Source: Leptospira andrefontaineae
GTDB taxonomy: Bacteria > Spirochaetota > Leptospiria > Leptospirales > Leptospiraceae
Length of the DNA: 64,000 nt
NCBI RefSeq assembly: GCF_004770105.1
Contig: NZ_RQEY01000026.1
Span: 1-64,000, forward strand
Direction of reading: 5' to 3'
The notes under the pieces were generated by a model, which saw only the letters and a list, made by a program, of their open reading frames with translations, was not told where the DNA came from and searched no databases. The position numbers and the translations under genes were made by a program. Positions 54,910 through 64,000 of this stretch are shown here, piece after piece. Positions within the stretch are counted from its first letter, which is position 1; each line of letters starts with the position of its first letter.

Positions 54910-57558
54910 TTAACCTAGTTTTTCCAAACCTTTTTGGAGAACTTCTTTTTTATCACGGACAGTTTTGAGTTTTTCTTTTTCTTTTTCGATCACATCCGGA
55001 TTCGCTTTCGCGATGAAGTTCTCGTTTCCTAATTTGGATGCGAGTTTCTCTTCTTCTTGGATCAACTTCTGTAATTCTTTGTCTATACGTGCTCTTTCTT
55101 TTTCGAAGTCTATCATTCCTGCTAAAGGAAGAATTACTTCTCCAAAACGGAAAGCGCCGACTGAGTCTGTTTTTTCACCAGTATAGTTTGCATTCACTTC
55201 TATACTTTCCAAACGAGCTAATTGTAAGATAGAGAATTCAAAATCTTTTACTGCAGAAGCAACGAGTGATTCCGAAGATTTTAATATCACTTTACATTTT
55301 TTATCTAATGGAACACCGTTCTCCGCTCTTTGAACGCGGATCTGGGTTACTACGTCTTGTAGGATAATAGTTTTTTGAACACCTTCATCGCCGGCCGAAA
55401 CATTATAAGAAGTCGGGAAAGGAGTTTGGATCAAAAAATCTCCTTCGCTGAATACTTCGTAAATTTCCTCTGTTAAGAATGGCATAAAAGGATGAAGAAG
55501 TCCCAATGCTTTAATTAGAATACTTGCAAGTACTTGTTTTGCGATCTCTTGGGACTCTTCGCCCAATTTTCCGTAAATCCTTGGTTTAACCAATTCGATA
55601 TACCAATCGCAGAAATCTCCCCAAACAAAATCGTAAATCTGGGAAGCCATTTCGAAAAACAGGAATTTGGAATATGCTTTTTCGTAATTAGAAAGAGTTT
55701 CATTGAACCTATGAAGGATCCATTTGTCCATCGGTTCTAATTTTGAACCGTACTTGGATTCCAGATCCTCTAATTTCCAATCTGCGTCCAAGTTCATTAG
55801 GATGAAACGACTGGAGTTCCAGATCTTATTACAAAAAGAACGATAACCGTCTAATCTACTTTCATCAAAAAGAACATCTTTTGCTTCGGGTAAAGTTGCG
55901 GCTAAGAAGAAACGGAAAGAATCGGTTCCGTATTTATTCATCATATCCAAAGGATCTATAACGTTTCCTATGGACTTGGAAAACTTCTTACCTTCTTTAT
56001 CTCTTACTAATCCGTGAATAATAACTTTTTGGAAAGGGGCCTTACCTAAAAATTTCTTACCCATCATGATCATTCTGGCTACCCAGAAGAATATGATATC
56101 AAATCCGGTTACTAATACGGATGTAGGATAGAATTTTTTAAGATCTTCCGTATTCTCCGGCCAACCTAAAGTGGAGAATGGCCAAAGCTGAGAAGAGAAC
56201 CAAGTATCCAAAACATCAGTGTCTTGTTCGACTTCTGTGGAATTACATTTAGGACAGTTACTAACTTTAGTTTCGGAAACTTCTATATGTTTGCAATTTT
56301 TACAATGATATGCAGGGATACGATGTCCCCACCATAATTGGCGAGAGATACACCAATCTCTAATATTGTTCATCCACTCGTAGAAAGTTTTTTCCCAAAG
56401 TTTAGGAACAAATTCAGTTTCTCCGGATTGAACTGCTTGGATTGCTAGTTCAGCCAAAGGTTTCATTTTACAGAACCACTGTGTAGATAAGTAAGGTTCT
56501 ATAATTTCTCCACCCCTGGAGTTATGGCCGATAGAATGGGTATGTTCTTCTATCTTTTCTACTAGGCCTAAAGCTTGCAGATCATCGATTACTTTTTTAC
56601 GAGCTACGAATCTTTCTAATCCTGCATATTTTCCCGCATTCTCATTCAGAGTTGCATTAGGATTCATTACTAGTAATGGTTTAAGCCCTAATCTTTGTCC
56701 TGCTTCGAAGTCATTCGGGTCATGAGCAGGGGTGATCTTCACTAAACCGGATCCGAATTCCTTATCAACGAATGAATCAAATAAAAGTGGGATCTTTCTA
56801 TCGGTTAGTGGGAGTTCCAACTCCGCACCTTTTAACGATTTATATCTTTCGTCGTCAGGATGAGCAGCAACCGCAACGTCCCCAAACATAGTTTCAGGTC
56901 TTGTAGTAGCAACGATCAGGTATTTGCCCGGTTGGCCTACAACAGGATAACGTAGATGATAAAGTTTACCTTTTACTTCTCTATGTTCTACTTCCAAATC
57001 CGAGATAGCAGTCAGAGTTTTAGGACACCAGTTGATGATCCTTTCTCCTCTGTATATTAAACCTTCATCATATAATGTTTTGAAAACTTTGAAAACCGCT
57101 TTGGACAATCCTTCGTCCATGGTGAATCTGGAACGGGACCAATCTACCGATTCTCCCAAAAGTTTTTGCTGGTTTTGGATCATTCCACCAGAGTGTTCCT
57201 TCCATTCCCAAACTTTCTTTTCGAATTCTTCTCTAGTGAAGTCTGTTCTCTTTTTGCCTTCTTTAGCGAGTTCCCTTTCTACAACTACTTGAGTCGCGAT
57301 CCCTGCGTGGTCGGTACCAGGAACCCAAAGAGCGGATTTACCTTTTTTACGTTCGATGCGGGTTAGAATATCTTGGATAGTATGATTGAGGGCGTGACCG
57401 ATATGAAGGCTTCCGGTCACGTTAGGAGGAGGAAGAACGATGGTAAAAGATTCCCCTGCTTTGAGGTTAGGCTCAAAACTTTTTTCCTTCTCCCAGAGAG
57501 AGATCCATTTCGGTTCTACGCTGGTGGGTTCGTAGCGATCGCTGATTTGTTTCTTCAT
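54910..57558 (-). CDS. valS: Valyl-tRNA synthetase
   Basis: An 882-residue class Ia synthetase. The HIGH motif is [18 protein letters not shown] (about 42-59) and the KMSKS equivalent is KKFSKSIGN (about 525-533). The editing domain has [10 protein letters not shown] and the tRNA-binding coiled coil closes the protein (about 815-882). A zinc-type knuckle CKNCKH..CPKCNS lies at about 414-435. GAAGG precedes ATG. First gene of the valS-purD-orphan group. Confidence 0.96.
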   Translation of the reverse strand: MKKQISDRYEPTSVEPKWISLWEKEKSFEPNLKAGESFTIVLPPPNVTGSLHIGHALNHTIQDILTRIERKKGKSALWVPGTDHAGIATQVVVERELAKEGKKRTDFTREEFEKKVWEWKEHSGGMIQNQQKLLGESVDWSRSRFTMDEGLSKAVFKVFKTLYDEGLIYRGERIINWCPKTLTAISDLEVEHREVKGKLYHLRYPVVGQPGKYLIVATTRPETMFGDVAVAAHPDDERYKSLKGAELELPLTDRKIPLLFDSFVDKEFGSGLVKITPAHDPNDFEAGQRLGLKPLLVMNPNATLNENAGKYAGLERFVARKKVIDDLQALGLVEKIEEHTHSIGHNSRGGEIIEPYLSTQWFCKMKPLAELAIQAVQSGETEFVPKLWEKTFYEWMNNIRDWCISRQLWWGHRIPAYHCKNCKHIEVSETKVSNCPKCNSTEVEQDTDVLDTWFSSQLWPFSTLGWPENTEDLKKFYPTSVLVTGFDIIFFWVARMIMMGKKFLGKAPFQKVIIHGLVRDKEGKKFSKSIGNVIDPLDMMNKYGTDSFRFFLAATLPEAKDVLFDESRLDGYRSFCNKIWNSSRFILMNLDADWKLEDLESKYGSKLEPMDKWILHRFNETLSNYEKAYSKFLFFEMASQIYDFVWGDFCDWYIELVKPRIYGKLGEESQEIAKQVLASILIKALGLLHPFMPFLTEEIYEVFSEGDFLIQTPFPTSYNVSAGDEGVQKTIILQDVVTQIRVQRAENGVPLDKKCKVILKSSESLVASAVKDFEFSILQLARLESIEVNANYTGEKTDSVGAFRFGEVILPLAGMIDFEKERARIDKELQKLIQEEEKLASKLGNENFIAKANPDVIEKEKEKLKTVRDKKEVLQKGLEKLG

Positions 57559-57643
57559 AGCCTTCGTTCGGATAGAATTTTCCGTAGAAGGGTGAGGTCA
57601 AGTCGTACTGATCCCATAATTAAAAGAGAATACTGAATAAAAA

Positions 57644-57669
57644 AGGCCCTAGAGTGATTCCAGGGCCTT
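57644..57669 (-). terminator. Rho-independent terminator of DUF1801 gene
   Basis: AAGGCCCT (from about 57644) pairs with AGGGCCTT (to about 57669). Read on the minus strand, the stem is followed by TTTTTTATT, a proper U tract. It lies 50 bases beyond the DUF1801 stop. Confidence 0.8.
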
Positions 57670-57719
57670 AAAACCTAAAGATCTGTTTTATAACGAGATA
57701 GTTAGAGAGATATCTTTCC

Positions 57720-58100
57720 TTAATGTAAGGTCTTTTTGAGCAACGTTTTGAGATAAGAAGAAGGAAACTTTTCCTTATCCTTGATCAACACACAGTTCTT
57801 GCCGCTTTCCGATTTTGGAAACTTAGCACGAAATGCACGTACAAAAGACTCTTCACAGAAATAGACTGAAAGATGGTTTTTATGGTTCGAGAATGCGACC
57901 CATCGCCCATTCCTTTCGAAAGTAGGCATACCATATTTAAGACTTTCTCTAAGATCCGAAAATTCTTCGCGGATCGAATCCACCAAATCCTGTAATTTTT
58001 CACTCCTTACGGAAGGAGTTTTTTCTAAATAGTCCTCTACATCTGGATTTGAATTTGAATCCAATCTAGGGAGTGTGGGAACTAATGCATAAAGTAGCAT
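57720..58100 (-). CDS. DUF1801-domain protein
   Basis: A 126-residue protein. NPDVEDYLEKTPSVRSEKLQDLVDSIREEF (about 18-47) and LKYGMPTFERNGRWVAFSNHKNHLSVYFCEE (about 54-84) match the DUF1801 (YdhG-like, SufBC-unrelated) fold. The last third is lysine-rich (LIKDKEKFPSSYLKTLLKK). Function unknown. It sits 33 bases downstream of the TetR gene and is probably cotranscribed. Confidence 0.8.
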   Translation of the reverse strand: MLLYALVPTLPRLDSNSNPDVEDYLEKTPSVRSEKLQDLVDSIREEFSDLRESLKYGMPTFERNGRWVAFSNHKNHLSVYFCEESFVRAFRAKFPKSESGKNCVLIKDKEKFPSSYLKTLLKKTLH

Positions 58101-58133
58101 ATCTTTGTCCTAGGGGCAGGACCCTTATTTCAC

Positions 58134-58871
58134 TTAACCTGCGTTCGCAACCAATGGTAAAGGTTCCAAGCTTGGAGCAGAAACCGCACCACCTTTGAAA
58201 AGTTGAGCGAGCTCGCTCCAATCTTCTCTGCTAAAATAATCTAATCCGCCATCTGGGCATCCGAGCAGATCTTCTATCGTTTTGTGATAAGAAAGCATCA
58301 AGTCGTATAGATTGGCCTCGGATTCTTTACTTCTTCCCAAAAGATAGAAAGCAACTTTTTCACCCAAAGCATCACTTAGGTCAAAAATGATCGAAGTTAG
58401 GTGATCTGCTCTCAATTCACTTTTAAGCGATCCGTCCTGCTGGCCTTCTACTATCAAAGAAGCAAATAACGGAAAACTTAAATCTACCGATTTGCGTCGT
58501 ATCTTATCTCTCAATTGAAGATTGCTTGCTGAGAAAAGGGATTCGAGAAGGAAGCGAACTTCTTCCGATTTACCTTTTTTCCAGTTTCTTGCAACAATGA
58601 GTGCTCTGCGGAGTTTATCCAGGCCGGTGCCTTCTGATCCCAAATCTCCAATCTCTGCTTGCATAGCCGCATGTGCTTCTTTTGCAAATTGCACTGCGAT
58701 CTCTTCTAAAAGTTCTTCTTTGGATTGAAAATGGTGGTAAAAGGTTCCTTTAGCTATATCTAAAGCGGATAGAATGTCCTGAATGGATGTGGTTTCGTAC
58801 CCTTTTTCGAAGAATAGCCTTCTGGATTCGTTGAGAATTCTTTCTTTTGTGGAGATTTTTGCTGGGATCAT
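58134..58871 (-). CDS. TetR-family regulator facing operator array
   Basis: A 245-residue regulator, long for a TetR protein. The helix-turn-helix is KGYETTSIQDILSALDIAKGTFYHHFQSKEELLEEIA (about 23-59). The ligand domain has KGKSEEVRFLLESLFSASN and DALGEKVAFYLLGRSKESE. A perfect AGGAGG ribosome site precedes ATG. Four ACCGAC/GTCGGT palindromes lie between 58890 and 59046, right upstream of its start. Confidence 0.9.
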   Translation of the reverse strand: MIPAKISTKERILNESRRLFFEKGYETTSIQDILSALDIAKGTFYHHFQSKEELLEEIAVQFAKEAHAAMQAEIGDLGSEGTGLDKLRRALIVARNWKKGKSEEVRFLLESLFSASNLQLRDKIRRKSVDLSFPLFASLIVEGQQDGSLKSELRADHLTSIIFDLSDALGEKVAFYLLGRSKESEANLYDLMLSYHKTIEDLLGCPDGGLDYFSREDWSELAQLFKGGAVSAPSLEPLPLVANAG

Positions 58872-58889
58872 TGTGGTTCCTCCTGCTAA

Positions 58890-58948
58890 ACCGACGGTCG
58901 GTATAGACCGTTAGTCGGTTTTGACAATACATCCGACTATGCGTCGGT
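58890..58948. promoter_or_regulatory. Cluster of three TetR operator-like palindromes
   Basis: ACCGACGGTCGGT (58890-58902, perfect around one central base), ACCGTTAGTCGGT (58907-58919, one decayed arm) and CCGAC-TATGC-GTCGG (58933-58947). They begin 18 bases upstream of the TetR start codon and include its likely promoter. See also 59034-59046. Confidence 0.65.
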
Positions 58949-59033
58949 CAAACATATTTCAAAACAACGGTCAAAAAAATCAACAAAGGAAACAAATAAA
59001 ATGAAAAATGTTTCCTGACTTTCTGGCGGAAAA

Positions 59034-59046
59034 ACCGACAGTCGGT
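59034..59046. promoter_or_regulatory. Fourth TetR operator-like palindrome
   Basis: ACCGACAGTCGGT is a perfect palindrome with the same arms as the site at 58890, 130 bases away. It sits where the promoter of a divergent gene would lie, yet no such gene follows. Confidence 0.6.
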
Positions 59047-59233
59047 CGAGATACATTTGGGAGAGGAGTTTGTGCGGAATCTAAATTCCGCGGATTACCA
59101 CTGCCGGCGTGTAGGCACGTTAGTTGTCATTATATCTTGGCCGCGTCCTTCGCGGCTTCGCGTGCTCCTTGAACTCTGCGCTAAATTTTATGATTTTTTA
59201 ATTTCGCACAGAGGCACAAAGAGTTTTTTGTCT
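59047..59233. other. Gene-less interval with GC-rich repeat fragment
   Basis: Together with the operators (58872-59046) this makes a 362-base stretch without a gene. At 58996-59018 an AAAGGA plus ATG starts a reading frame that ends after five codons. From about 59139 the sequence TTGGCCGCGTCCT, also found at 47207, begins a GC-rich fragment (CTTCGCGGCTTCGCG). The open frame 59057-59302 overlaps the next gene and has no coding features. Confidence 0.5.
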
Positions 59234-60814
59234 TTAAAGGAGAGAATCTATTTTATCAAGCAACAGTTTATATCCATTTTCCCCGACTGTCTTTGTTCCT
59301 AAGGAAAACTCGGTTTTTTGGTCGAGGTCAGTAAATGGAATTTTATATTTTTCTAAAATAGAAGAAAGTTCTCTGTGAATAGGGGAAATAGAAAAAGTCG
59401 CAGAAGGGATTTTTAAATAAAGAGCTTCGAATACACTTTGACCGAAATATCCTAAGAACTTTTCGGAAGATCTCAATGTTTGCAGATATTGGACTCTTGA
59501 AAGTCTAGGAAAATATTCTATCTCATTTGTCCCAGGAGGAGTTCCTCCGATCCGGATCCTTTTTTTAGAAGAATTTTGGATCAGGAATTTATCCAGATTT
59601 TCGGATTCTTCCTTTCCTAAGTTTCCTGCGTAACAAAAAATCCTGTATTCTTTGGTTGGGATTTTATCTTCACTGATTGCAGAAGAGATCAAATTCGGAG
59701 GAATTAAGATCTGTTCCCAATTGAAATTCGGATCATTCCCCGGATGCGGAAGAAGATCCCAAAAATCATACTTCTCTTTATCTTCTCCGAAATGATCCAA
59801 AAGTAGGACTTTTGTTTTTTGATAAGAAATCGGGATCTCTATATCCCTATAATCTATTAGAAGAATATTATATTCTCCATCTTTTGGAAAAATTGATAAC
59901 CATTCAGGCTCCCAATCTCTATAAGGAAGAAAAGAATATAAAAGGGAAGTCCTGGAAAAATGTCCGGAACCGAATTCTTTTGAGGGGGCAACCAGCACTC
60001 CAATTTTACCTTTGATCTTTCGGTTCGGAGAAGGAAGATCAAATTTTACCTGAGGAACATCTAAATTTTTTTGGAATAGAGAAGGTGTTTCTTTCTCCCA
60101 TTCTAAAAATTCTTTTGTATTAAAATTATTAATAGTCTCAAAAGAATTTTGAGAGATTAGGTCGGAGATCGTTTCAAAATCTTCGGGGGTGTCCACTGTC
60201 AGTCTGAAATTTGCTAATCTGGAACCTTCTTCTTTTGTTAATAGGCTTCGTATTGCAGTGATCTTGTATTGAGTAGGATCTTCTTTTATATGGATGCTTA
60301 CATGCTCTTTATGTCTTTCTTCTTGTTGTGAGGCGGAAAGATCCAGAAGTGCAGAAGTCCTAAAAACTTCTCCTCCTGTTCCGAGAGGTAATCCTTTAAA
60401 ATAAGCTAAATCCGAATCCGATTCTATAAATGTTTGGATGAGTAGATCTAAGTGGGTTGTATCATAAAAAGGATTATCACCTGTCAGCCTCAGGATCGCA
60501 TCGGCACCGAATTTTTCAGAAGCAAGAATATACCTTTGACGAACATCTTCCAATGGTCCGAAGAAATGATTCATTCCATTCTTTTTCAAAAAGGATCCCA
60601 GTTCCGAATCTCCTTCCGGGATCAGGTAAATAATCCTGGAATTCGGTAAAATTTTTAGAACTCTGGAATGGATATGATCTAAGATCGTCTTATCCGAATT
60701 GGAAGGTATCGGACGGATTACTTTTTTAGGGAATCTTGTAGATCCGGTCCTCGCTTGTATAAAAGCGAATAAAGAACGGATCTTAGGTTTAGGCGTTGAA
60801 TGTATACCACTCAT
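59234..60814 (-). CDS. SpsF-type cytidylyltransferase fused to PseG-like domain
   Basis: A 526-residue two-domain protein. Residues about 14-250 are a GT-A nucleotidyltransferase of the SpsF/NeuA-PseF group: FAFIQARTGSTRFPKKVI (CTP-binding N terminus), FFGPLEDVRQRYILA, ILRLTGDNPF and LANFRLTVDTPEDFE. Residues about 285-526 resemble the GT-B fold of PseG, a UDP-sugar hydrolase: GKIGVLVAPSKEFGSGHFSRTSLLYS with the GxGHxxR loop, then VLLLDHFG, CYAGNLGKEE and GYFGQSVFEALYLKIPS. In nonulosonate pathways these activities are separate proteins. The gene overlaps the radical SAM gene by 26 bases, so they are coupled. Confidence 0.83.
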   Translation of the reverse strand: MSGIHSTPKPKIRSLFAFIQARTGSTRFPKKVIRPIPSNSDKTILDHIHSRVLKILPNSRIIYLIPEGDSELGSFLKKNGMNHFFGPLEDVRQRYILASEKFGADAILRLTGDNPFYDTTHLDLLIQTFIESDSDLAYFKGLPLGTGGEVFRTSALLDLSASQQEERHKEHVSIHIKEDPTQYKITAIRSLLTKEEGSRLANFRLTVDTPEDFETISDLISQNSFETINNFNTKEFLEWEKETPSLFQKNLDVPQVKFDLPSPNRKIKGKIGVLVAPSKEFGSGHFSRTSLLYSFLPYRDWEPEWLSIFPKDGEYNILLIDYRDIEIPISYQKTKVLLLDHFGEDKEKYDFWDLLPHPGNDPNFNWEQILIPPNLISSAISEDKIPTKEYRIFCYAGNLGKEESENLDKFLIQNSSKKRIRIGGTPPGTNEIEYFPRLSRVQYLQTLRSSEKFLGYFGQSVFEALYLKIPSATFSISPIHRELSSILEKYKIPFTDLDQKTEFSLGTKTVGENGYKLLLDKIDSLL

Positions 60815-62348
60815 CGCAGGAAAGGCAAGGGGCAGGAATAGATTCGTGTGCTCCTTTCGCGGAAGAAGTGAAGAAAGGATTTCCTTTTGCCCAAATTTGT
60901 TCTAAGGAATCCTGATTTAGATTTCCTATCGAATGTTTTTTAGAGCCGGGAGTTTGTTTGCAGATGGAAACTTGGCCGTCTGCGTTCAAATATATATCTC
61001 TGGAAATATGCCAGCAGAAGTCTCTTCCTAAAGGTGTGAGATCCGAGGCTCTACGCTGAGGAAGAACATCCGAATAAGAATTATATTTTTGTAAAATGAT
61101 TTCGTATCCTTCTTTTTGCGCCTGCTCATACCAGGAATCCAATTCAGGATCCACTTCTTGGATTTTCAGGAATTGTAGGTGGATAGAGGATTTGGGCAGC
61201 ACTTGGGAAATCGCCGTAAGATTTTGTAAAACCTTGTCTAGGTTATCCTTTCCATAAAGTAGAGAATACGCTTTTTTATCTCTGGTAGTCATGTTTACGA
61301 TCAAACTGACCTTCTTCTTTTCTTCTTCTTTTAAAGAAGAAAGTAATTTGATAAAACCGGAAAGATCCCCATATAAAGCCGACTCTATGAACAGTTCCTT
61401 TAGATTTGCAGAAGCTAAAGTTTTTTGGACAAGCTCTGAAAACTTTGGATGAAGTGTAGGTTCGCCCAATCCACCAAAACATACACTATATGGAAGACCT
61501 AGATTTTCTGCCTGAGATAAAAGTTTCTCTAAAACTTGAGGATCTAATATTATATTGTCGTCTTCCGGTTTTAGATTTTGTCTTGGACAGAAATTGCATT
61601 CGTATTCGCAGCCTCTGTACAATTCTACTTCGTAGTAACTCGGAGCAGAGCGGAATATTTCAGGACGGGAGATTAGGAAGGATTGGATCTCATCATACTT
61701 CCAGTTTTCCTTCTCCTTTAAAAAAGAAGATAAGAGTCTGAAAGATCTGGGATTGTTTGCGGAGAAGTCTAATCTCCATTGCCTCAAGTCAGGAGAAGTA
61801 TAAAAAATTTCAGTATCAAATTGGTTTATATTTTTAGCTAAGAAATCTTGGGTTCCACCTGAGTATTCCGCAGGTAAACTTCTTACAAATTCTCTGGAAA
61901 GAATTCTAGGCACGATGCCCGGAGGAAGATTTTCAGAATAAGAATACTGGGCCAGATACTTTTCATGACGAAGAATTAATTCTTCCGTAAGAGCCGGGTC
62001 TAATATAGGTGCAAATCCATCAAAAACCAGGAAACAGGTTTCGTCCCATTCCGGATCTCCAGTTCTGGAATCTGGGAGTGAATCACAGATCTTAGAGAAA
62101 AATTCGGCTTCTGATCTTGATTCTATAATTATAAAATCAGAATATTCTAATTGACTGATTATCTTTTTGGATTCTTCGGCCGGTCCGAGTTTACGATTGG
62201 AATAAACTCGGATCCCTTTTAGGACAGAAGATAATTTTTTAAGCGTAAGTTCTAAATAACGAAGCTGGTTCCCCTGATCTATATTTCCTTTTACGGATAT
62301 AAGATCTTCTTTTAGATAAAATACGATAGCTTGGGGAGGATATTTCAT
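60789..62348 (-). CDS. Spiro-SPASM radical SAM protein
   Basis: A 519-residue protein. The N-terminal 200 residues (MKYPPQAIVFYLKED.. CFLVFDGFAPILDPALTEELI) look like a nucleotidyltransferase-type GT-A domain. The radical SAM core has RGCEYECNFCPRQ (about 242-254, CxxxCxxC for the 4Fe-4S cluster) and CFGGLGEPTLHPKF. A C-terminal SPASM segment has cysteines in DFCWHISRDIYLNADGQVSICKQ and APCLSCDEW for further iron-sulfur clusters. It matches the spirochaete-restricted spiro-SPASM family (TIGR04321 by memory). Reaction unknown; linkage to an SpsF-PseG fusion suggests modification of a glycan or glycosylated peptide. Confidence 0.83.
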   Translation of the reverse strand: MKYPPQAIVFYLKEDLISVKGNIDQGNQLRYLELTLKKLSSVLKGIRVYSNRKLGPAEESKKIISQLEYSDFIIIESRSEAEFFSKICDSLPDSRTGDPEWDETCFLVFDGFAPILDPALTEELILRHEKYLAQYSYSENLPPGIVPRILSREFVRSLPAEYSGGTQDFLAKNINQFDTEIFYTSPDLRQWRLDFSANNPRSFRLLSSFLKEKENWKYDEIQSFLISRPEIFRSAPSYYEVELYRGCEYECNFCPRQNLKPEDDNIILDPQVLEKLLSQAENLGLPYSVCFGGLGEPTLHPKFSELVQKTLASANLKELFIESALYGDLSGFIKLLSSLKEEEKKKVSLIVNMTTRDKKAYSLLYGKDNLDKVLQNLTAISQVLPKSSIHLQFLKIQEVDPELDSWYEQAQKEGYEIILQKYNSYSDVLPQRRASDLTPLGRDFCWHISRDIYLNADGQVSICKQTPGSKKHSIGNLNQDSLEQIWAKGNPFFTSSAKGAHESIPAPCLSCDEWYTFNA

Positions 62349-62384
62349 ATTATAAGGAATTTGTTTCGCTTAAGATTTCCGAAC

Positions 62385-63446
62385 TTAATCCAAGTTCAAG
62401 GTTTCTTGTTGGTCCGGGATCTTATTCTCTTTTTTATAAGCTTCGTCGAAGATCTGTATCGGCACGGTGGATCTGGATTCTCTTACCCATTTCATAAAAT
62501 TTTCATCTTCTTTTTCGCGGCTGAGAAGATTCACGATACCTTGGCGAACGTTTTCTAAAGGAGTAGGCCTTTTACCTTCTACCTTAACGATACAATAACG
62601 CTTTCTTTCGTCTCTGAATACTTCCGAAACTGAACCAACAGGTATAGTTGATAATGCTACTGCAACGGAACGATTCGTTTTATATAATTCGAAAGAAGAA
62701 ACCCAATCCATAAGCCCTTTTCTGGCTCTTAAGTTTGCATCCGTATTTCTTGGGGAACCTGCGATCAGGCCGAAAGAAGCCGGATCGGATAAGACATTCT
62801 TTTTGATCTCGCTTGCTTCTTTATGTATCCTGGATTCTTCCGTGATGGAATCATTATTAGGAGAGATTGCGATCTGTCTATATTGGACTTCGAATCCTAC
62901 CTTCTCTCTATTTTGGGCATACCAGGATCGGATATCTTTATCAGAAGGTGGATGGTTCGGCACCTTGTATTGCATTAACTGAGTTTTTTTGATCTGGTAA
63001 GGAAGTTCCGTATACCAAAGTTCATAAGACATTCCGGCGCTAGACTCGACCGCCTTTTCGAATTGTTTACGAGAAGTGACCCCCATAAACTCCATTCTTT
63101 TTTCGATCTCGCTTTCTAATCTTTTTTCATTCACTTGGATGGATTCGTCTTCTGCGATTGAATCCACTACAGCTCTATCGATCAAAAAATCTATGATACG
63201 AGTACGTAGAGATTTTCTCATGTCCTCGTTTTTGAGATACTTAGTATTGGAAAGTTTTTGGTATTTATCTTGGGCATCGTCGAAATCCAATTCGCTGATG
63301 GATTGGTTTCCAACGGTTGCAATGATCTTATTTAAGGACTCGGCGGGACGGATCTCTGAAGTGAATACACTTAGAGAAACTATACCGGAGAATAAGGCGA
63401 GTTTACGCGAAAATGAGGCAGAGGATCCGGGAAAAATTCCTAACAC
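62385..63446 (-). CDS. SurA-like periplasmic foldase (parvulin)
   Basis: A 353-residue exported protein with a GTG start and signal peptide ([23 protein letters not shown]). A SurA_N-like helical chaperone domain follows: [24 protein letters not shown], then [34 protein letters not shown] (about 85-120). A parvulin-like domain lies about 180-310 ([50 protein letters not shown]). It resembles the LIC12922 protein of L. interrogans, whose structure has the SurA fold. Role: folding of outer-membrane proteins. It lies 36 bases upstream of the spiro-SPASM gene on the same strand. Confidence 0.83.
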   Translation of the reverse strand: MLGIFPGSSASFSRKLALFSGIVSLSVFTSEIRPAESLNKIIATVGNQSISELDFDDAQDKYQKLSNTKYLKNEDMRKSLRTRIIDFLIDRAVVDSIAEDESIQVNEKRLESEIEKRMEFMGVTSRKQFEKAVESSAGMSYELWYTELPYQIKKTQLMQYKVPNHPPSDKDIRSWYAQNREKVGFEVQYRQIAISPNNDSITEESRIHKEASEIKKNVLSDPASFGLIAGSPRNTDANLRARKGLMDWVSSFELYKTNRSVAVALSTIPVGSVSEVFRDERKRYCIVKVEGKRPTPLENVRQGIVNLLSREKEDENFMKWVRESRSTVPIQIFDEAYKKENKIPDQQETLNLD

Positions 63447-63477
63447 AGGGAAAAGGATGCTCCCGATCCTCTCTTGT

Positions 63478-63999
63478 TCAACCGTTTTTCGAAAGCCCGA
63501 ACGTCTCGTGGATCTTGTTTACGGCAGTTTCTGCATGAATTCTTGGGATTACGCAGGATATTTTGATCTCTGAAGTGGAGATCATTTCGATATTGATCTC
63601 TTTTTCTGCCAAAGCTTTGAACATTTGAGCAGCCACACCTACATGGGATTTCATTCCGATCCCAACTGCGGAAACGATAGAAATCTCCTCGTTGATCTCA
63701 GGCTTATTAGCTCCTTGAGAATTAGAGAAGGATTCCAAGATAGGAAGAGCCTGAACCAGGTCTTTTTTAGGAACTGTGAAAGATATAGTGTTTCTTCCAT
63801 TATAAGGAGAAGATTGAACGATCACATCCACAAGAATATCTTTGGAGCTTAAGTCTCCGAATAGAACTGCGGCAAGACCAGGTTTGTCAGGAACATCCGC
63901 GATTGTAATTCTGGCTTGGTCGTTTTTTGCGGTAACTCCGCTTACTTTCAATTTTTCCATAATTTTGTCCTCGTTTACAACCAAAGTCCCCGGATTATT
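63478..63999 (-). CDS. lysC: Aspartokinase, C-terminal ACT domains (5' end outside window)
   Basis: The minus-strand frame is open to the window edge (..[11 protein letters not shown]), so this is the C-terminal part of a longer gene. Two ACT domains are visible: [50 protein letters not shown] and [48 protein letters not shown], each typical of lysine- or threonine-sensitive aspartate kinase. The kinase domain would lie to the right. The stop is 31 bases before the foldase start. Confidence 0.9.
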   Translation of the reverse strand, partial: NNPGTLVVNEDKIMEKLKVSGVTAKNDQARITIADVPDKPGLAAVLFGDLSSKDILVDVIVQSSPYNGRNTISFTVPKKDLVQALPILESFSNSQGANKPEINEEISIVSAVGIGMKSHVGVAAQMFKALAEKEINIEMISTSEIKISCVIPRIHAETAVNKIHETFGLSKNG

Positions 64000-64000
64000 A

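Noticed and set aside
59057..59302. 81-codon plus-strand frame after the operator array
   Set aside because: It runs through the repeat fragment into the end of the SpsF-PseG gene; no ribosome site beyond a chance GAGG.
63076..63573. 165-codon frame antisense to the foldase and aspartokinase
   Set aside because: It is the complement of two supported genes and has no domain features.

Overview
The window looks like chromosomal DNA of a Leptospira species. The grounds are a DUF1554 lipoprotein, many lipoproteins with loose spirochaete lipoboxes, an imelysin/DUF1111 iron operon, two membrane adenylate/guanylate-type cyclases, a spiro-SPASM radical SAM protein, a SurA-like parvulin lipoprotein-type foldase, and 16-bp palindromes of the TGTAGGA..TCCTACA type. 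Base composition looks higher in GC than the low-GC pathogens such as L. interrogans, which would fit the intermediate (P2) clade, but that is inference. No rRNA, tRNA, CRISPR array, transposase or prophage was seen. All calls come from reading the sequence and from family knowledge; no search was run.

Layout. Bases 2-5722 hold the 3' end of a giant FG-GAP/SpvB/RHS protein, followed by about 840 bases of gene-poor, AT-rich DNA. Bases 6566-12855 hold small and secreted proteins (two hydrolases, LamG, DUF1554 and small lipoproteins, a nucleotidyltransferase-like protein), then PhoU and a MAPEG protein. Bases 12974-17173 are a minus-strand imelysin / di-haem DUF1111 / imelysin operon with a Fur-like palindrome upstream (17295-17309). 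Bases 17508-26224 hold a CrtC/AttH lipocalin, an acidic orphan, an MFS exporter, a GNAT, a 7TMR-DISM SpoIIE phosphatase, a glycerol module (SDR, aquaglyceroporin, glycerophosphodiesterase) and a MarR regulator. MarR is divergent from an unlisted 54-residue membrane microprotein across a 19-bp palindrome.

Bases 26601-35475 hold a PI-PLC/ricin-lectin lipoprotein, DUF4442, a methyltransferase coupled to a degenerate GGDEF protein, a WYL regulator divergent from an alpha/beta hydrolase, a 7TMR-DISM adenylate cyclase and pyrophosphatase. Bases 35822-47197 hold a 529-residue orphan, TetR plus MBL hydrolase, nitrilase, an acidic orphan, DUF2442 with a broken DUF4160 gene, a DegT aminotransferase, adenosine deaminase, a GyrI-like protein, a DUF805/SRPBCC fusion and a second cyclase. 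Bases 47198-48274 carry a repeat cluster and DoxX. A MacA/MacB-type efflux operon ending in its own TetR gene fills 48275-51575.

The right end is mostly housekeeping on the minus strand: prfB, an orphan, purD, valS, DUF1801, a TetR gene facing four operator-like palindromes but no divergent gene, then a sugar-nucleotide locus (SpsF-PseG fusion overlapping a spiro-SPASM radical SAM gene), a SurA-like foldase and the 3' end of aspartokinase, which runs off the window. Signalling is a theme: three membrane or PAS signal proteins with cyclase, phosphatase or dead GGDEF outputs, and five one-component regulators, most with a readable palindromic operator next to them.
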